Positions 48,658-60,650 are shown, numbered from the stretch's first letter. The stretch is DNA of 64,000 nucleotides from Ureibacillus yapensis (GCF_003515775.1 NZ_QWEI01000005.1:124001-188000), one strand, 5' to 3'. Numbers and translations: made by a program. Notes: generated from the sequence alone by a model not told the origin.

Positions 48658-49341
48658 ATGGAGACAAAAATTTTACTGATTGAAGATGATCGATCAATAT
48701 TTGAAATGATTCAGGAACGCTTTTGCGGCTGGCAATTGGAGGTAATCGGTCCGCCTGACTTTCAAAAAGTGATGGATTATTTTATTGTAGAGAAACCGCA
48801 ATTGGTAATTATTGATATCCAATTGCCTGCTTTTGATGGATTTCACTGGTGTCGAGAAATCCGAATGATATCTAAGGTCCCGATTATCTTTTTATCATCC
48901 CGTGATCACCCTATGGATATGGTTATGGCCATGCAGATGGGAGCAGATGATTTCGTACAAAAGCCATTTCACATGGAAGTCTTATTAGCGAAAGTACAGG
49001 CACTGTTGCGACGTGCATATGACTATACTGATAAAAATACAGATCTTGTCCGGTGGAATAAAGCAACCGTTGACTATGCAAGAGGGATGGTTTTTCTAAA
49101 AGAAAAGTCATGTGAGCTGACGAAAAATGAGCTGTATATTTTGCGAATTCTTTTGCAGCAGATTGATAAAATCGTCTCCCGGGATGAATTAATGCGCAAA
49201 CTTTGGGATGATGAACGGTTCGTCAATGATAATACTTTAACGGTGAATGTTAACCGGTTACGTATGAAGCTTGAAGAAATCGGGTTGGAAGAGGTCATTG
49301 TGACAAAAAAAGGGTTAGGGTATATGGCGATTACACTTTAG
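48658..49341 (+). CDS. Response regulator, OmpR family, BceR-like
   Basis: A 227-residue two-component regulator. The receiver domain has the acidic pair in LLIEDD, the phosphoacceptor Asp53 in LVIIDIQLPAFDG, and KPFHMEVLLAK with the conserved Lys. A winged-helix output domain (about 125-225) contains LTKNELYILRILL and DNTLTVNVNRLRMKLEEIG. Context with a short two-helix kinase and a BceAB-type transporter marks it as BceR/PsdR-like. I start at ATG 48658 after GGAAGGAGGG. Codon use is less biased than in the flanking ribosomal genes. Confidence 0.9.
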   Translation: METKILLIEDDRSIFEMIQERFCGWQLEVIGPPDFQKVMDYFIVEKPQLVIIDIQLPAFDGFHWCREIRMISKVPIIFLSSRDHPMDMVMAMQMGADDFVQKPFHMEVLLAKVQALLRRAYDYTDKNTDLVRWNKATVDYARGMVFLKEKSCELTKNELYILRILLQQIDKIVSRDELMRKLWDDERFVNDNTLTVNVNRLRMKLEEIGLEEVIVTKKGLGYMAITL

Positions 49342-49350
49342 AGGTGAGCA

Positions 49351-50367
49351 ATGTTTCTATTATTTCTTAAAGAGCGGTGGATATGGATTGCTTTTATGAT
49401 TTCGCTTCTTTTATTTATTAATTTACTTTTCTATTTAGACACGGGGTTATCAGGAATATCAGTCGGCTACTTTAATATTGTCGTATTTTCAATCTTCACC
49501 GTGTTTTTAATATGGCGGTATATTAAGGAAGTTGGCGAATTGAGGGATTTCCTGGGAAATTTGTCGAGAGAAGAAGTGGTTATTGATTTCGAAAGTATGA
49601 GCCTTTCTCCGTTTCAACGTAAGTACCTAGAGCAACTTCATGCAATACTTGGTGAAAAGGAACAGCTGTTGAATCGAACTAAAAATAAATTGATGGAAGA
49701 TACGGAGGATTTGCTCGCATGGGTTCATGAAATGAAAACACCCCTTACTGCAATGAAATTAATGATTGAACAGGTAGATGATTTAAAAGTGCGCTCCCGG
49801 CTCGAAAATGAATGGATGAGAACCCATTTGTTATTGGACCAGCAACTACATAATACAAGATTGGCTTCAATCGAAAAGGATAATCGCTTGGAGAAATTCC
49901 CTTTGAAGTCGGTTATCTTCAAGGAAATTAAGGAATTCCAGCCTTGGTGCATGGAAAAGGGTATTGGCTTTCAAGTGGAAGAGCTTAACGGAGAAGTGGT
50001 TTCCGATAAAAAATGGCTTGCTTTTATCGTGCGCCAGTTATTATCTAATGCGATTAAATATAGCCATGAAAACGAGGAGATTAAAATCTATACGGAAGAA
50101 GACAAATTAGGTCATTTGCTTCTTCATATAGAAGATGACGGCATTGGAATCTCGTCGGAAGACTTGCCGCGTATTTTCCATAAATCCTATACAGGCACAA
50201 TCGGAAGAGAGTCTGTCCAGTCCACAGGAATGGGTCTATTTCTGGCACAGAATGCTTGCGAAAAGCTTGGAATTCGCATTACTGTAGAATCCCACCTAAA
50301 CAAAGGGTCCACATTTACTTTACAGTTTCCTTTGCAAAATGAATATCAAAACGTCTTTGGTAGATGA
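49351..50367 (+). CDS. Intramembrane-sensing histidine kinase, BceS-like
   Basis: A 338-residue sensor kinase with two N-terminal membrane helices (about 10-30 and 37-57) joined by a loop of only a few residues and no extracellular sensor domain, the hallmark of BceS-type kinases that read the state of their transporter. The phosphoacceptor His126 is in LLAWVHEMKTPLTAMK. ATP-binding boxes are QLLSNAIKYS (N), EDDGIGIS (G1), and STGMGLFLAQ (G2). It starts nine bases after the regulator gene. The stop TGA overlaps a BceR-type inverted repeat. Confidence 0.92.
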   Translation: MFLLFLKERWIWIAFMISLLLFINLLFYLDTGLSGISVGYFNIVVFSIFTVFLIWRYIKEVGELRDFLGNLSREEVVIDFESMSLSPFQRKYLEQLHAILGEKEQLLNRTKNKLMEDTEDLLAWVHEMKTPLTAMKLMIEQVDDLKVRSRLENEWMRTHLLLDQQLHNTRLASIEKDNRLEKFPLKSVIFKEIKEFQPWCMEKGIGFQVEELNGEVVSDKKWLAFIVRQLLSNAIKYSHENEEIKIYTEEDKLGHLLLHIEDDGIGISSEDLPRIFHKSYTGTIGRESVQSTGMGLFLAQNACEKLGIRITVESHLNKGSTFTLQFPLQNEYQNVFGR

Positions 50368-50378
50368 CAGAATTGTCA
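50365..50378 (+). promoter_or_regulatory. BceR-type operator before the transporter genes
   Basis: TGACA-GAAT-TGTCA is a perfect inverted repeat with the 5-4-5 layout reported for BceR-like regulators (TNACA-N4-TGTNA). It includes the kinase stop codon and lies about 60 bases upstream of a TACAAT (50432-50437) with no good -35, as expected for an activated promoter. Confidence 0.72.
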
Positions 50379-50466
50379 CCTACCATTTTATTTTGTCATG
50401 TTAAACGAAGGTAGACAGCAACAATAAAAGCTACAATTAAGATAATGAACGAAAGGGGCGAAAACA

Positions 50467-51228
50467 ATGGCAGTTCTAGTGGGCAGAAAGATAAGAAAAG
50501 TCTATGGAAAAAAGTCTACAGCACAGGAAGTGTTGAAAGGTATAGATTTGGAAGTAAATAAAGGTGAGTTTGTCGGAATCATGGGGCCATCGGGTTCAGG
50601 GAAAACCACCTTGCTAAATGTATTATGTTCCATCGATTATCCGACAGAAGGAGTCGTGGAGATTAATGGCCAAAGTTTAAGTGGATTCAAGGAAAAGGCA
50701 CTAGCCAAATTTAGACGTGAACAGCTCGGATTCATCTTTCAGGACTATAATTTGCTGGATACGTTAACGGTGAAAGAAAATATCTTGCTGCCGTTTTCCA
50801 TAAGCAAGCTTCCGAAAGCCGTTGCAGAGAGCCGTTTAAAAGAACTGGTGGGATTATTGGATATTGAAGATATTTTGAATAAATATCCGAATGAGATTTC
50901 GGGAGGGCAGAAACAAAGAACTTCTGCTGCTCGTGCACTGATTACAAGTCCAACGCTTGTATTTGCCGATGAACCTACTGGTGCCCTTGATTCCAAATCG
51001 GCAAATGCGCTATTGACGAATTTGGAAAAGATCAATCAGCAAAAGACTGCCACAATCATGATGGTGACGCATGATGCAGTGGCGGCCAGCTTTTGCTCGA
51101 GAGTTTTGTTTTTAAAGGATGGAGCAATTTATACTGAATTGTATAGAGGGGATAAAACAAGACAACAGTTTTTCCAGCAAATCTTGAGTACGCAAAGTGT
51201 ACTGGGTGGTGACGGCTATGACGCTTAG
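50467..51228 (+). CDS. ABC transporter ATP-binding protein, BceA-like
   Basis: A 253-residue ATPase. Walker [11 protein letters not shown]-loop [19 protein letters not shown], signature [14 protein letters not shown], Walker [16 protein letters not shown] and the switch His in [11 protein letters not shown] are all intact. Sequence and neighbours match the peptide-7-exporter (BceAB/PsdAB/YxdLM) class that protects lipid II-cycle targets from bacitracin-like or lantibiotic peptides and drives flux sensing by BceS. GAAAGGGGCG precedes ATG 50467. It overlaps the permease gene by 11 bases. Confidence 0.92.
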   Translation: MAVLVGRKIRKVYGKKSTAQEVLKGIDLEVNKGEFVGIMGPSGSGKTTLLNVLCSIDYPTEGVVEINGQSLSGFKEKALAKFRREQLGFIFQDYNLLDTLTVKENILLPFSISKLPKAVAESRLKELVGLLDIEDILNKYPNEISGGQKQRTSAARALITSPTLVFADEPTGALDSKSANALLTNLEKINQQKTATIMMVTHDAVAASFCSRVLFLKDGAIYTELYRGDKTRQQFFQQILSTQSVLGGDGYDA

Positions 51229-53200
51229 TCGATTAGTCTTCAGAAGCATGAGAAAAAACGTAAAACAATATTATCTATATTTCTTTGCGCTGATCTTTAG
51301 CGTGACATTATGTTTTTCGTTTACAACGCTCCAATATAATCCGAGTGTAGTAGAAGCGCTTGAGCTGAGCAGAACTGCATCGGCAGGGTTTAAAGCGGCC
51401 AGTTATATTTTGTATTTTATTATTACCTTGTTTGTACTGTATGCGAATCAGCTGTTTATGAAGAGACGCAGCAAAGAAATCGGACTCTACCAGTTGATCG
51501 GTATGACAAAAGGTTTGGTAGTCCGTTTGATTGCATTGGAAAATATTGTTTTGTTTGTTGTGGCCGTTTGTGCCGGAATGGTGATCGGCTACTTTAGCTC
51601 GCGCTTATTTGCCATGGCCCTCCTGCAGCTATTGGAAATTGATATGGTCATCAACCTGGCTTTCTCCCAGGAAGCGCTTAAGCAATCTATTATTATCTTT
51701 AGCATTTTATTAGTGGTTATTATATTGCAGCTGGTGTGGATGATTCGAAGAGTTTCCTTATTATCCCTGTTTAGTGCAACGAAGCAGGCGGATGAGCGTG
51801 TGAAGCGTTTTAGCATCTTCCATTCCGTAATGGGGCTGATTGGATTGCTCTTGATCGCCTTTGGCTATTACCAATCGACCATGTTATTTGATGTCGAAAA
51901 ATCTGCTATGTTTGAAAATTTATATTTACACATGCTGGTCATTTTGGGTTCCACGGTGTTGGGGACGTTTTTATTCTTCCGCTATTCTGTATCGCTTATT
52001 ATGAATACGGTTCGTGCCAATAAGAAAGGGCATTTAAAAGTAACGGATGTGCTTGCCGTCACGCCAATAATGCACAGAATGAAGAGCAATGCAAAGTCCT
52101 TAACGCTGATTACACTATTAACAGGATTGGCTGTAGGCATTATGACCTTGTCGTATATTTCATATTATTCTGCTGAAACGAAAGCAAGACAAGTTTCCCC
52201 GTATGACTACATTCTATTAAACAACCAAGGGAATGAATTTATACAACAGCTTGACCAAGAGGGGGTTGAATACAATATTGATACGTATGAAATTGCGACG
52301 GTAAATTTGAACATCAAAGATTTGGTTTCAGATACCCTACAAGATAGTCCCTTGTTTGAAGGGGATTCTACTACACCTGTTATTTCTCTAAGTAATTTTC
52401 AACAACGAGTGCATGAAGTGCAACTTCAAAATGAAGAAGCGTTTATTACAAGTTACGCGGATATAATAGCGGAAGTGCTGCCTATCCATGCAGGAAGAGA
52501 AATTGTGGTGAAAGCAGGAGAAACCGAAATTCCTATCTATATTACTGAAATCCGAGAAGATTATTTACTATCCAACATCGTGTCCTATGGTAGTCCACTT
52601 GTTGTGGTCCAAGATGCGCTGTTCGAGGAAATTCAGGAGAACAACACGGAACCAGAGCGCATAAGTTCGCAAATCGGTATTAACCTGGTTCACGAGGGAG
52701 ATAAAGAAAAGGCGGAGGAAATCTATTCGAGCCTCGCTGATCAAAGAACCGTCGAGTTAAATGATAAGTATACGGATACTTTTGTACAAAGTTCCTATGA
52801 AGAAGTACGAAAACAGAATGTAGCGGTATTTGGGTTAACCATCTTTGTAACAGCCTTTTTAGGGTTGGCCTTCTTGCTGACGACGGGGAGCATCCTTTAC
52901 TTTAAACAAATGGCAGAAGCCGAAGAAGAAAGAGAGTCATACAACATCCTGCGCAAGATTGGATTTTCCAAGGCGGATATATTAAAAGGAATTTATGCAA
53001 AGCAAGTTTTTAATTTTGGCGTCCCGTTGGTGATTGGGCTGCTTCATAGCTATTTTGCAGTAAAATCAGGATGGTGGCTGTTTGGCTCTGAACTGGTGGC
53101 GCCGCTACTCATCATAATGGTGCTCTATATTGTTCTGTATACGGTATTTGCGGTTCTTTCCATCCAATATTATAAAAGAGTGGTGAACAATTCTTTATAA
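51218..53200 (+). CDS. ABC transporter permease, BceB-like
   Basis: A 660-residue FtsX-type permease. Sequence starts [23 protein letters not shown]. About ten membrane helices are visible, with a large extracellular domain (about 330-530) between the seventh and eighth, the part that recognises the peptide in BceB-type transporters. The target peptide cannot be predicted. I start at ATG 51218, after GGGTGGTGA, inside the end of the ATPase gene, so translation is coupled. The open frame back to 51197 is an artefact of that overlap. Confidence 0.92.
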   Translation: MTLSRLVFRSMRKNVKQYYLYFFALIFSVTLCFSFTTLQYNPSVVEALELSRTASAGFKAASYILYFIITLFVLYANQLFMKRRSKEIGLYQLIGMTKGLVVRLIALENIVLFVVAVCAGMVIGYFSSRLFAMALLQLLEIDMVINLAFSQEALKQSIIIFSILLVVIILQLVWMIRRVSLLSLFSATKQADERVKRFSIFHSVMGLIGLLLIAFGYYQSTMLFDVEKSAMFENLYLHMLVILGSTVLGTFLFFRYSVSLIMNTVRANKKGHLKVTDVLAVTPIMHRMKSNAKSLTLITLLTGLAVGIMTLSYISYYSAETKARQVSPYDYILLNNQGNEFIQQLDQEGVEYNIDTYEIATVNLNIKDLVSDTLQDSPLFEGDSTTPVISLSNFQQRVHEVQLQNEEAFITSYADIIAEVLPIHAGREIVVKAGETEIPIYITEIREDYLLSNIVSYGSPLVVVQDALFEEIQENNTEPERISSQIGINLVHEGDKEKAEEIYSSLADQRTVELNDKYTDTFVQSSYEEVRKQNVAVFGLTIFVTAFLGLAFLLTTGSILYFKQMAEAEEERESYNILRKIGFSKADILKGIYAKQVFNFGVPLVIGLLHSYFAVKSGWWLFGSELVAPLLIIMVLYIVLYTVFAVLSIQYYKRVVNNSL

Positions 53201-53225
53201 TAGAAGAAAGTCTTAATCATATTCA

Positions 53226-53257
53226 AAATCGCTCCTCGATTTATGGGGGAGCGATTT
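53226..53257 (+). terminator. Hairpin after the BceAB-like genes
   Basis: AAATCGCTCC (53226-53235) pairs with GGAGCGATTT (53248-53257) over 10 bp. The T-tract afterwards is poor on the plus strand, so termination efficiency is uncertain. Confidence 0.55.
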
Positions 53258-53291
53258 AACGTATTTCAGGAAGCAACGTGAAAATTTACCT

Positions 53292-53417
53292 ATGAATCTT
53301 ATGAAGAAATTATTTGATATAGGACACGATTTCTTATATACTAATAAAGGCTTTAAAACAGATGTTGAAAAGCGATTTGTATATAAAGACAACAGTTTAA
53401 AAGAATTTAGCAAATAA
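53292..53417 (+). CDS. Very small open frame, possibly a gene remnant
   Basis: A 41-residue frame beginning MNLMKKLFDIGHDFLY and ending NSLKEFSK, rich in Lys and aromatic residues. I do not recognise it. There is no good ribosome binding site within 15 bases of either ATG (53292 or 53301). It lies between the Bce module and the S10 promoter and could be the tail of a decayed gene at the edge of an inserted segment. Treat as unproven. Confidence 0.2.
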   Translation: MNLMKKLFDIGHDFLYTNKGFKTDVEKRFVYKDNSLKEFSK

Positions 53418-53420
53418 CAC

Positions 53421-53449
53421 TTGCTTATTCTTTTTTTATTGTGTATACT
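53421..53449 (+). promoter_or_regulatory. Sigma-A promoter of the S10-spc operon
   Basis: TTGCTT (53421-53426), a 17-base spacer and TATACT (53444-53449). The start near 53456 gives a 125-base leader before rpsJ. Confidence 0.85.
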
Positions 53450-53451
53450 GA

Positions 53452-53889
<438 letters not shown>

Positions 53890-53937
53890 TGGTAAAAACA
53901 AATAGAAACTTTTTAATAATCACAGGAGGTGTGACAA

Positions 53938-54567
53938 ATGGCTAAAGGAATCTTAGGTAGAAAAGTTGGTATGACACAAGTTTTCGCTGAGAACGGCGAC
54001 TTAATCCCTGTAACAGTAATTGAAGCTGCTCCAAACGTAGTTCTTCAAAAGAAAACTGTTGAAACAGACGGTTACGAAGCAGTTCAAGTTGGTTTCGAAG
54101 ATAAGCGTGCAAAGCTTTCTAACAAACCAGAACAAGGTCACGTAGCAAAAGCGAATACTGCTCCTAAGCGCTTCATTCGTGAATTCCGCAACGTAAACGT
54201 GGAAGAGTACGAGGTTGGTCAAGAAGTCAAAGTAGAAATTTTCGCAGAAGGCGATGTAGTAGATGTAACGGGTATTACGAAAGGTAAAGGTTTCCAAGGT
54301 GTTATTAAACGCCACGGACAATCTCGTGGTCCTATGGCCCACGGTTCACGTTACCACCGTCGTCCTGGTTCAATGGGTCCAGTTGCTCCGAACCGCGTAT
54401 TCAAACAAAAGAAATTACCTGGTCAAACTGGTGGAACTGTAGTTACAATCCAAAACTTAGAAATCGTTCGAGTTGATGCTGATCGTAACTTGCTATTAGT
54501 TAAAGGTAATGTTCCTGGTTCTAAAAAAGCTTTAGTTACAGTTAAAACAGCTGTAAAATCTAAATAA
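53938..54567 (+). CDS. rplC: 50S ribosomal protein L3
   Basis: A 209-residue L3, an early 50S assembly protein reaching the peptidyl transferase centre. [16 protein letters not shown] starts it; [12 protein letters not shown] and the [20 protein letters not shown] loop are canonical. CACAGGAGGTGTGAC precedes the ATG. Confidence 0.98.
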   Translation: MAKGILGRKVGMTQVFAENGDLIPVTVIEAAPNVVLQKKTVETDGYEAVQVGFEDKRAKLSNKPEQGHVAKANTAPKRFIREFRNVNVEEYEVGQEVKVEIFAEGDVVDVTGITKGKGFQGVIKRHGQSRGPMAHGSRYHRRPGSMGPVAPNRVFKQKKLPGQTGGTVVTIQNLEIVRVDADRNLLLVKGNVPGSKKALVTVKTAVKSK

Positions 54568-54593
54568 TTTCCCGAAGAAAGGAGGAAACAGGA

Positions 54594-55217
54594 ATGGCAA
54601 AGGTATCTGTACTTAGTCAAACAGGCGCTTCTGTTGGTGAAATCGAATTAAACGACGCAGTATTCGGCATTGAACCAAACGAAGCAGTATTATTCGACGC
54701 AGTAGTTGCACAACGCGCTTCTCTTCGTCAAGGTAACCATAAAGTAAAAACTCGTTCCGAAGTTGCTGGTGGTGGACGTAAACCATGGCGTCAAAAAGGA
54801 ACTGGCCGTGCTCGTCAAGGTTCTATCCGCTCTCCACAATGGCGTGGCGGTGGTACTGTATTCGGACCGACTCCACGTAGCTACAGCTACAAATTACCTA
54901 AGAAAGTTCGTCGCTTAGCTCTTAAATCTGCTTTATCTTCTAAAGTAGTAGAACAAAACCTATTAGTATTGGATGCATTACAATTAAACGCACCAAAAAC
55001 TAAAGATTTCAAAGCGATTCTAGGTAACCTAAACATCGATAAAAAAGCTTTGTTTGTTACAGCTGAACTAGATGAGAACGTAGCATTATCAGCTCGCAAC
55101 ATCCCTGGTGTAACAGTTTTAACGGCTTCTGGAATCAACGTTCTTGATCTATTGGGTCATGATAAAGTTGTATTCACGAAAGCTGCAGTAGAAAAAGTTG
55201 AGGAGGTGCTTGGATAA
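54594..55217 (+). CDS. rplD: 50S ribosomal protein L4
   Basis: A 207-residue L4 of the exit tunnel; the tunnel loop [20 protein letters not shown] is intact with no macrolide-resistance type change obvious. AAAGGAGGAAACAGG precedes ATG 54594. The stop overlaps the rplW start by one base (TAATG). Confidence 0.98.
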   Translation: MAKVSVLSQTGASVGEIELNDAVFGIEPNEAVLFDAVVAQRASLRQGNHKVKTRSEVAGGGRKPWRQKGTGRARQGSIRSPQWRGGGTVFGPTPRSYSYKLPKKVRRLALKSALSSKVVEQNLLVLDALQLNAPKTKDFKAILGNLNIDKKALFVTAELDENVALSARNIPGVTVLTASGINVLDLLGHDKVVFTKAAVEKVEEVLG

Positions 55218-55501
55218 TGGAAGCACGTGATATCTTAAAACGTCCGGTCATTACTGAGCGTTCTTCTGAGCTTATGGCTGAGAAAAAATACACTTTTGAA
55301 GTTGATGTTCGCGCAAACAAAACTCAAGTTAAAGATGCTGTAGAAGCAATCTTTGATGTAAAAGTTGATAAAGTTAACATCATGAACTACAAAGGCAAAT
55401 TCAAACGCGTTGGTAAATTCGGCGGATACACAAACAAACGTCGTAAAGCAATCGTTAAATTAGCTGCAGACAGCAAAGAAATCGAAATTTTCGATATCTA
55501 A
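55217..55501 (+). CDS. rplW: 50S ribosomal protein L23
   Basis: A 94-residue L23, located at the tunnel exit where trigger factor and SRP dock. [20 protein letters not shown] begins it, with [19 protein letters not shown]. The ribosome binding site GAGGAGGTGC lies inside the end of rplD. Confidence 0.97.
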   Translation: MEARDILKRPVITERSSELMAEKKYTFEVDVRANKTQVKDAVEAIFDVKVDKVNIMNYKGKFKRVGKFGGYTNKRRKAIVKLAADSKEIEIFDI

Positions 55502-55536
55502 TTCAGATATGAACATTTAAGAAGGAGGGAATACAC

Positions 55537-56367
55537 ATGGCGATTAAAAAGTATAAACCAACCTCAAATGGTCGTCGTAACATGACGTCATCTGACTTTG
55601 CGGAAATCACAACTAATAAGCCTGAAAAGTCTTTATTAGAACCAACAAAACGCAAAGCTGGTCGTAATAACCAAGGTAAAATTACTGTTCGTCATCATGG
55701 TGGCGGTCATAAGAAGCAATATCGCGTAATCGACTTCAAACGTACTAAAGACGGAATTCCAGGACGCGTTGCTACAATCGAATATGATCCAAACCGCTCT
55801 GCGAATATCGCATTAATCAACTATGCTGATGGTGAAAAACGTTACATCTTAGCTCCAAAAGGATTGGAAGTTGGTCAAACAATCTATTCTGGTCCAGAAG
55901 CAGACATTAAAGTAGGTAACGCATTACCGTTAGCTAACATCCCAATGGGTACTACTATCCATAACATCGAGTTAAAACCTGGTAAAGGTGGACAATTGGT
56001 ACGTTCTGCTGGTACTTCGGCGCAAGTACTTGGCCGTGAAGGGAAATACGTAATTGTTCGTTTACAATCTGGTGAAGTTCGTTTAGTACTTGCAACTTGC
56101 CGTGCTACAATCGGTCAAGTGGGCAACGAACAACATGAACTTATCCACATTGGTAAAGCAGGTCGCTCTCGTTGGTTAGGTAAACGCCCAACTGTACGTG
56201 GATCTGTAATGAACCCTAATGATCACCCACACGGTGGTGGTGAAGGACGTTCTCCAATCGGACGTAAATCTCCAATGACACCATGGGGCAAACCAGCTCT
56301 TGGTTTCAAAACACGTAAAAAGAAAAACAAATCTTCTAAATTTATTATTCGTTCTCGCAAAAAATAA
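55537..56367 (+). CDS. rplB: 50S ribosomal protein L2
   Basis: A 276-residue L2 needed for peptidyl transfer and subunit association. [17 protein letters not shown] begins it; [13 protein letters not shown], the GVVMNP-like [18 protein letters not shown] with the critical His, and the basic [16 protein letters not shown] tail are canonical. AAGGAGGGAATACAC precedes the start. Confidence 0.98.
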   Translation: MAIKKYKPTSNGRRNMTSSDFAEITTNKPEKSLLEPTKRKAGRNNQGKITVRHHGGGHKKQYRVIDFKRTKDGIPGRVATIEYDPNRSANIALINYADGEKRYILAPKGLEVGQTIYSGPEADIKVGNALPLANIPMGTTIHNIELKPGKGGQLVRSAGTSAQVLGREGKYVIVRLQSGEVRLVLATCRATIGQVGNEQHELIHIGKAGRSRWLGKRPTVRGSVMNPNDHPHGGGEGRSPIGRKSPMTPWGKPALGFKTRKKKNKSSKFIIRSRKK

Positions 56368-56427
56368 TGTGATTGTACTGCGGTTCAACAATAGAGCCGT
56401 GGTGAGTCACGAAAGGGAGGTTCCTAA

Positions 56428-56706
56428 ATGGGTCGCAGCTTGAAAAAAGGACCTTTTGTCGATGACCACTTAATGAAAAAAGTGGAGGCGCAAGAGGCTT
56501 CTGAGAAAAAACAAGTTATCAAAACTTGGTCTCGCCGTTCTACTATCTTCCCGAACTTCATCGGTTTAACAATCGCTGTATATGATGGACGCAAACACGT
56601 TCCAGTATACGTGACAGAAGATATGGTAGGTCACAAATTAGGCGAATTCGCACCAACACGTACTTACAAAGGTCACGGTGCAGATGACAAGAAAACAAGA
56701 CGCTAA
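56428..56706 (+). CDS. rpsS: 30S ribosomal protein S19
   Basis: A 92-residue S19 of the 30S head. [19 protein letters not shown] begins it; [20 protein letters not shown] and [16 protein letters not shown] are canonical. GAAAGGGAGGTTCCTAA precedes ATG 56428, 60 bp after rplB. Confidence 0.97.
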   Translation: MGRSLKKGPFVDDHLMKKVEAQEASEKKQVIKTWSRRSTIFPNFIGLTIAVYDGRKHVPVYVTEDMVGHKLGEFAPTRTYKGHGADDKKTRR

Positions 56707-56728
56707 TTTTGAGAGGAGGTAAATCCTG

Positions 56729-57073
56729 ATGACACAAGCTAAAGCTATCGCTCGCACAGTGCGAATTGCTCCTCGTAAAGTACGCTTAGTAGTAGATTTG
56801 ATCCGAGGCAAGCAAGTTGGTGAAGCAGTTGCAATTTTACGTCATACTCCAAAAGCGGCGTCTCCAGTCGTTGAGAAAGTATTGAAATCTGCAGTTGCTA
56901 ACGCTGAGCATAATTATGAATTAGATGTAAACAACTTAGTTGTTTCTGAAGTTTATGTTGACGAAGGTCCAACATTAAAACGTTTCCGTCCACGTGCACA
57001 AGGACGTGCAAGCGCAATTAACAAACGCACAAGCCACATTACATTAGTGGTATCTGAGAAGAAGGAGGGTTAA
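56729..57073 (+). CDS. rplV: 50S ribosomal protein L22
   Basis: A 114-residue L22 lining the exit tunnel. [20 protein letters not shown] and the beta-hairpin region [19 protein letters not shown] are intact. GAGAGGAGGTAAATCCTG precedes ATG 56729. Confidence 0.97.
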   Translation: MTQAKAIARTVRIAPRKVRLVVDLIRGKQVGEAVAILRHTPKAASPVVEKVLKSAVANAEHNYELDVNNLVVSEVYVDEGPTLKRFRPRAQGRASAINKRTSHITLVVSEKKEG

Positions 57074-57076
57074 TCC

Positions 57077-57733
57077 GTGGGTCAAAAAGTACATCCTATA
57101 GGACTACGAGTTGGTATTATTCGTGACTGGGAGTCAAAATGGTACGCTGAGAAAGACTATGCTACTCTTTTACACGAAGATATCAAAGTTCGTAAATATA
57201 TCGAATCTGCTTTAAAAGACGCTTCTGTTTCTAAAGTAGAAATCGAACGCGCTGCAAACCGCGTTAATATTACAATTCACACTGCGAAACCAGGTATGGT
57301 AATCGGTAAAGGCGGTGCGGAAGTTGAAAACTTACGTAAATACCTTAACGATTTAACTGGTAAACGTGTACACATCAATATCGTAGAAATTAAAAGAGCA
57401 GATCTTGACGCTCGTCTAGTAGCTGAAAACATCGCTCGTCAACTTGAGAACCGCGTATCATTCCGCCGTGCTCAAAAACAAGCAATCCAACGCACAATCC
57501 GTGCTGGTGCAAAAGGAATTAAAACACAAGTATCTGGTCGTTTAGGCGGCGCTGACATTGCGCGTGCTGAACATTACAGTGAAGGAACTGTTCCACTTCA
57601 TACTCTTCGTGCTGACATCGATTATGCTCACGCAGAAGCAGACACTACTTATGGTAAACTAGGTGTTAAAGTATGGATTTACCGTGGTGAGGTCCTTCCA
57701 ACGAAGAAGAACTCTGTGGAAGGAGGCAAATAA
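57077..57733 (+). CDS. rpsC: 30S ribosomal protein S3
   Basis: A 218-residue S3 at the mRNA entry channel. GTG 57077 follows [35 protein letters not shown] begins it. The KH motif [16 protein letters not shown] and the C-terminal [20 protein letters not shown] are canonical. It starts three bases after rplV. Confidence 0.98.
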   Translation: MGQKVHPIGLRVGIIRDWESKWYAEKDYATLLHEDIKVRKYIESALKDASVSKVEIERAANRVNITIHTAKPGMVIGKGGAEVENLRKYLNDLTGKRVHINIVEIKRADLDARLVAENIARQLENRVSFRRAQKQAIQRTIRAGAKGIKTQVSGRLGGADIARAEHYSEGTVPLHTLRADIDYAHAEADTTYGKLGVKVWIYRGEVLPTKKNSVEGGK

Positions 57734-57735
57734 TT

Positions 57736-58360
<625 letters not shown>

Positions 58361-58394
58361 TCAGTGCAAATAACTGATAAGGAGGTTCGGAAGA

Positions 58395-58658
58395 ATGACT
58401 GAGCGTAACCAACGCAAAGTTTACACTGGCCGTGTCGTTTCTGATAAAATGGACAAAACAGTAACTGTTCTTGTTGAAACTTATAAGAAACATAAATTAT
58501 ATGGCAAGCGTGTAAAATACTCTAAAAAATTCAAGGCTCATGATGAGTTGAACGAAGCGAAAATCGGTGATATCGTCCGTATCATGGAAACTCGCCCATT
58601 ATCAGCTACAAAACGTTTCCGTCTAGTGGAAGTCGTAGAAAAAGCTGTTATTATCTAA
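58395..58658 (+). CDS. rpsQ: 30S ribosomal protein S17
   Basis: An 87-residue S17. [20 protein letters not shown] begins it; [20 protein letters not shown] and [19 protein letters not shown] are canonical. AAGGAGGTTCGGAAG precedes ATG 58395. Confidence 0.97.
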   Translation: MTERNQRKVYTGRVVSDKMDKTVTVLVETYKKHKLYGKRVKYSKKFKAHDELNEAKIGDIVRIMETRPLSATKRFRLVEVVEKAVII

Positions 58659-58702
58659 TATCATTTCGGAAAAATTTATAGTTCCGAAGGGAGGTAACCT
58701 AA

Positions 58703-59071
58703 GTGATCCAACAAGAAAGTCGTATGAAAGTTGCTGACAACTCAGGTGCACGTGAAGTTTTAACTATTAAAGTACTTGGTGGTTCTGGCCGCAAAACTGC
58801 TAATATCGGTGATATCGTTGTTGTAACGGTTAAGAAAGCAACACCAGGTGGCGTTGTCAAGAAAGGCGACGTTGTTAAGGCTGTTGTCGTTCGCACTAAA
58901 TCCGGTGTTCGCCGTAAAGATGGTACTTATATTAAATTTGACGAAAATGCTTGCGTAATCATCAAAGACGATAAGTCACCACGCGGAACTCGTATTTTCG
59001 GACCTGTTGCACGTGAATTACGTGATAGCAACTTCATGAAAATCGTTTCATTAGCTCCAGAAGTTCTTTAA
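58703..59071 (+). CDS. rplN: 50S ribosomal protein L14
   Basis: A 122-residue L14 at the subunit interface, also the site bound by the silencing factor RsfS. GTG 58703 follows [34 protein letters not shown] begins it and [19 protein letters not shown] is near the end. Confidence 0.97.
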   Translation: MIQQESRMKVADNSGAREVLTIKVLGGSGRKTANIGDIVVVTVKKATPGGVVKKGDVVKAVVVRTKSGVRRKDGTYIKFDENACVIIKDDKSPRGTRIFGPVARELRDSNFMKIVSLAPEVL

Positions 59072-59108
59072 TTTCATGATAGTACCAATCAAGGAGGTGC
59101 GACACATA

Positions 59109-59417
59109 ATGCATGTTAAAAAGGGCGACAAAGTAAAAGTTATTACTGGTAAAGACAAAGGTAAAGAAGGCGTAGTATTAGCTGCTTTCCCTAAACAAGA
59201 CCGTGTTCTTGTTGAAGGTGTAAACATCGTGAAAAAACACGTAAAACCTAACCAGTTAAACCCACAAGGTGGTATTGTAAGCCAAGAAGCAGCAATCCAC
59301 GTATCGAACGTTATGCTAATCGATCCGAAATCTGGCGAGCCGACTCGTGTAGGTTACAAAATCGAAGATGGCAAAAAAGTTCGTGTTGCAAAAAAATCAG
59401 GTGTAGTAATCGACTAA
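59109..59417 (+). CDS. rplX: 50S ribosomal protein L24
   Basis: A 102-residue L24, assembly initiator with a KOW motif: [39 protein letters not shown] is canonical. I start at ATG 59109 behind AAGGAGGTGCGACACATA; the open frame from 59076 is spacer. Confidence 0.96.
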   Translation: MHVKKGDKVKVITGKDKGKEGVVLAAFPKQDRVLVEGVNIVKKHVKPNQLNPQGGIVSQEAAIHVSNVMLIDPKSGEPTRVGYKIEDGKKVRVAKKSGVVID

Positions 59418-59445
59418 TAAGAAATTTGAGAAGGGAGGTACGAAC

Positions 59446-59985
59446 ATGAGCCGCCTAAAAGAAAAATATTTAAGTGAAGTTTCTCCTGCTCTTATGAGCA
59501 AGTTTGAATATAAATCAGTAATGCAGGTGCCTAAAGTTGAGAAAATCGTTATCAACATGGGTGTTGGTGACGCTGTTCAAAACTCTAAAGCATTAGACGC
59601 TGCTGTAGAAGAATTAACAATCATCACTGGTCAAAAACCAGTTGTAACTAAAGCTAAGAAGTCAATCGCTGGTTTCCGTCTACGTGAAGGAATGCCAATC
59701 GGTGCAAAAGTTACATTACGTGGTGAACGTATGTATGAATTCTTGGATAAATTAATCTCTATCGCACTTCCACGTGTACGCGACTTCCATGGGGTTTCAA
59801 AAAAATCATTCGATGGTCGCGGTAACTACACTTTAGGTGTTAAAGAACAATTGATTTTCCCGGAAATCGATTACGATAAAGTTTCAAAAGTACGCGGTAT
59901 GGACATCGTGATCGTAACAACTGCGAATTCTGACGAAGAAGCTCGCGAGTTATTGACACAATTCGGTATGCCGTTCCAAAAGTAA
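59446..59985 (+). CDS. rplE: 50S ribosomal protein L5
   Basis: A 179-residue L5, binding 5S rRNA and contacting the P-site t[23 protein letters not shown] begins it. The signature [16 protein letters not shown] and the [20 protein letters not shown] region are intact. AAGGGAGGTACGAAC precedes ATG 59446. Confidence 0.97.
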   Translation: MSRLKEKYLSEVSPALMSKFEYKSVMQVPKVEKIVINMGVGDAVQNSKALDAAVEELTIITGQKPVVTKAKKSIAGFRLREGMPIGAKVTLRGERMYEFLDKLISIALPRVRDFHGVSKKSFDGRGNYTLGVKEQLIFPEIDYDKVSKVRGMDIVIVTTANSDEEARELLTQFGMPFQK

Positions 59986-59988
59986 TAA

Positions 59989-60192
<204 letters not shown>

Positions 60193-60221
60193 TCCCCTAA
60201 ATTGGGAAGGAGGTAAAATTT

Positions 60222-60620
60222 ATGACAATGACAGATCCGATTGCAGATATGCTAACACGCATTCGTAATGCTAACATGGTTCGTCACGAGAAGTTAGAAG
60301 TACCTGCTTCAAACTTAAAGAAAGATATCGCTGAAATTCTAAAGCGTGAAGGTTTCGTTCGTGATGTTGAGTATGTTGAAGATAACAAACAAGGTATCAT
60401 CCGTATCTTCTTGAAATATGGAAAAGAAAACGAACGCGTTATCACTGGTTTGAAACGTATTTCAAAACCTGGTCTACGCGTATATGCTAAAACTGATGAA
60501 GTGCCTCGTGTACTTAACGGTTTAGGTATCGCTTTAGTATCAACTTCTCAAGGTTTATTAACTGATAAAGAAGCACGTGCTAAAAAAGTTGGCGGAGAAA
60601 TCTTAGCTTACATTTGGTAA
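60222..60620 (+). CDS. rpsH: 30S ribosomal protein S8
   Basis: A 132-residue S8, which binds 16S rRNA helix 21 and represses the spc operon in E. coli. [20 protein letters not shown] begins it; the C-terminal [20 protein letters not shown] is canonical. GGGAAGGAGGTAAAATTT precedes ATG 60222. Confidence 0.97.
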   Translation: MTMTDPIADMLTRIRNANMVRHEKLEVPASNLKKDIAEILKREGFVRDVEYVEDNKQGIIRIFLKYGKENERVITGLKRISKPGLRVYAKTDEVPRVLNGLGIALVSTSQGLLTDKEARAKKVGGEILAYIW

Positions 60621-60650
60621 TAAGCAATAAAAGAATGGAGGTGCAACTAA

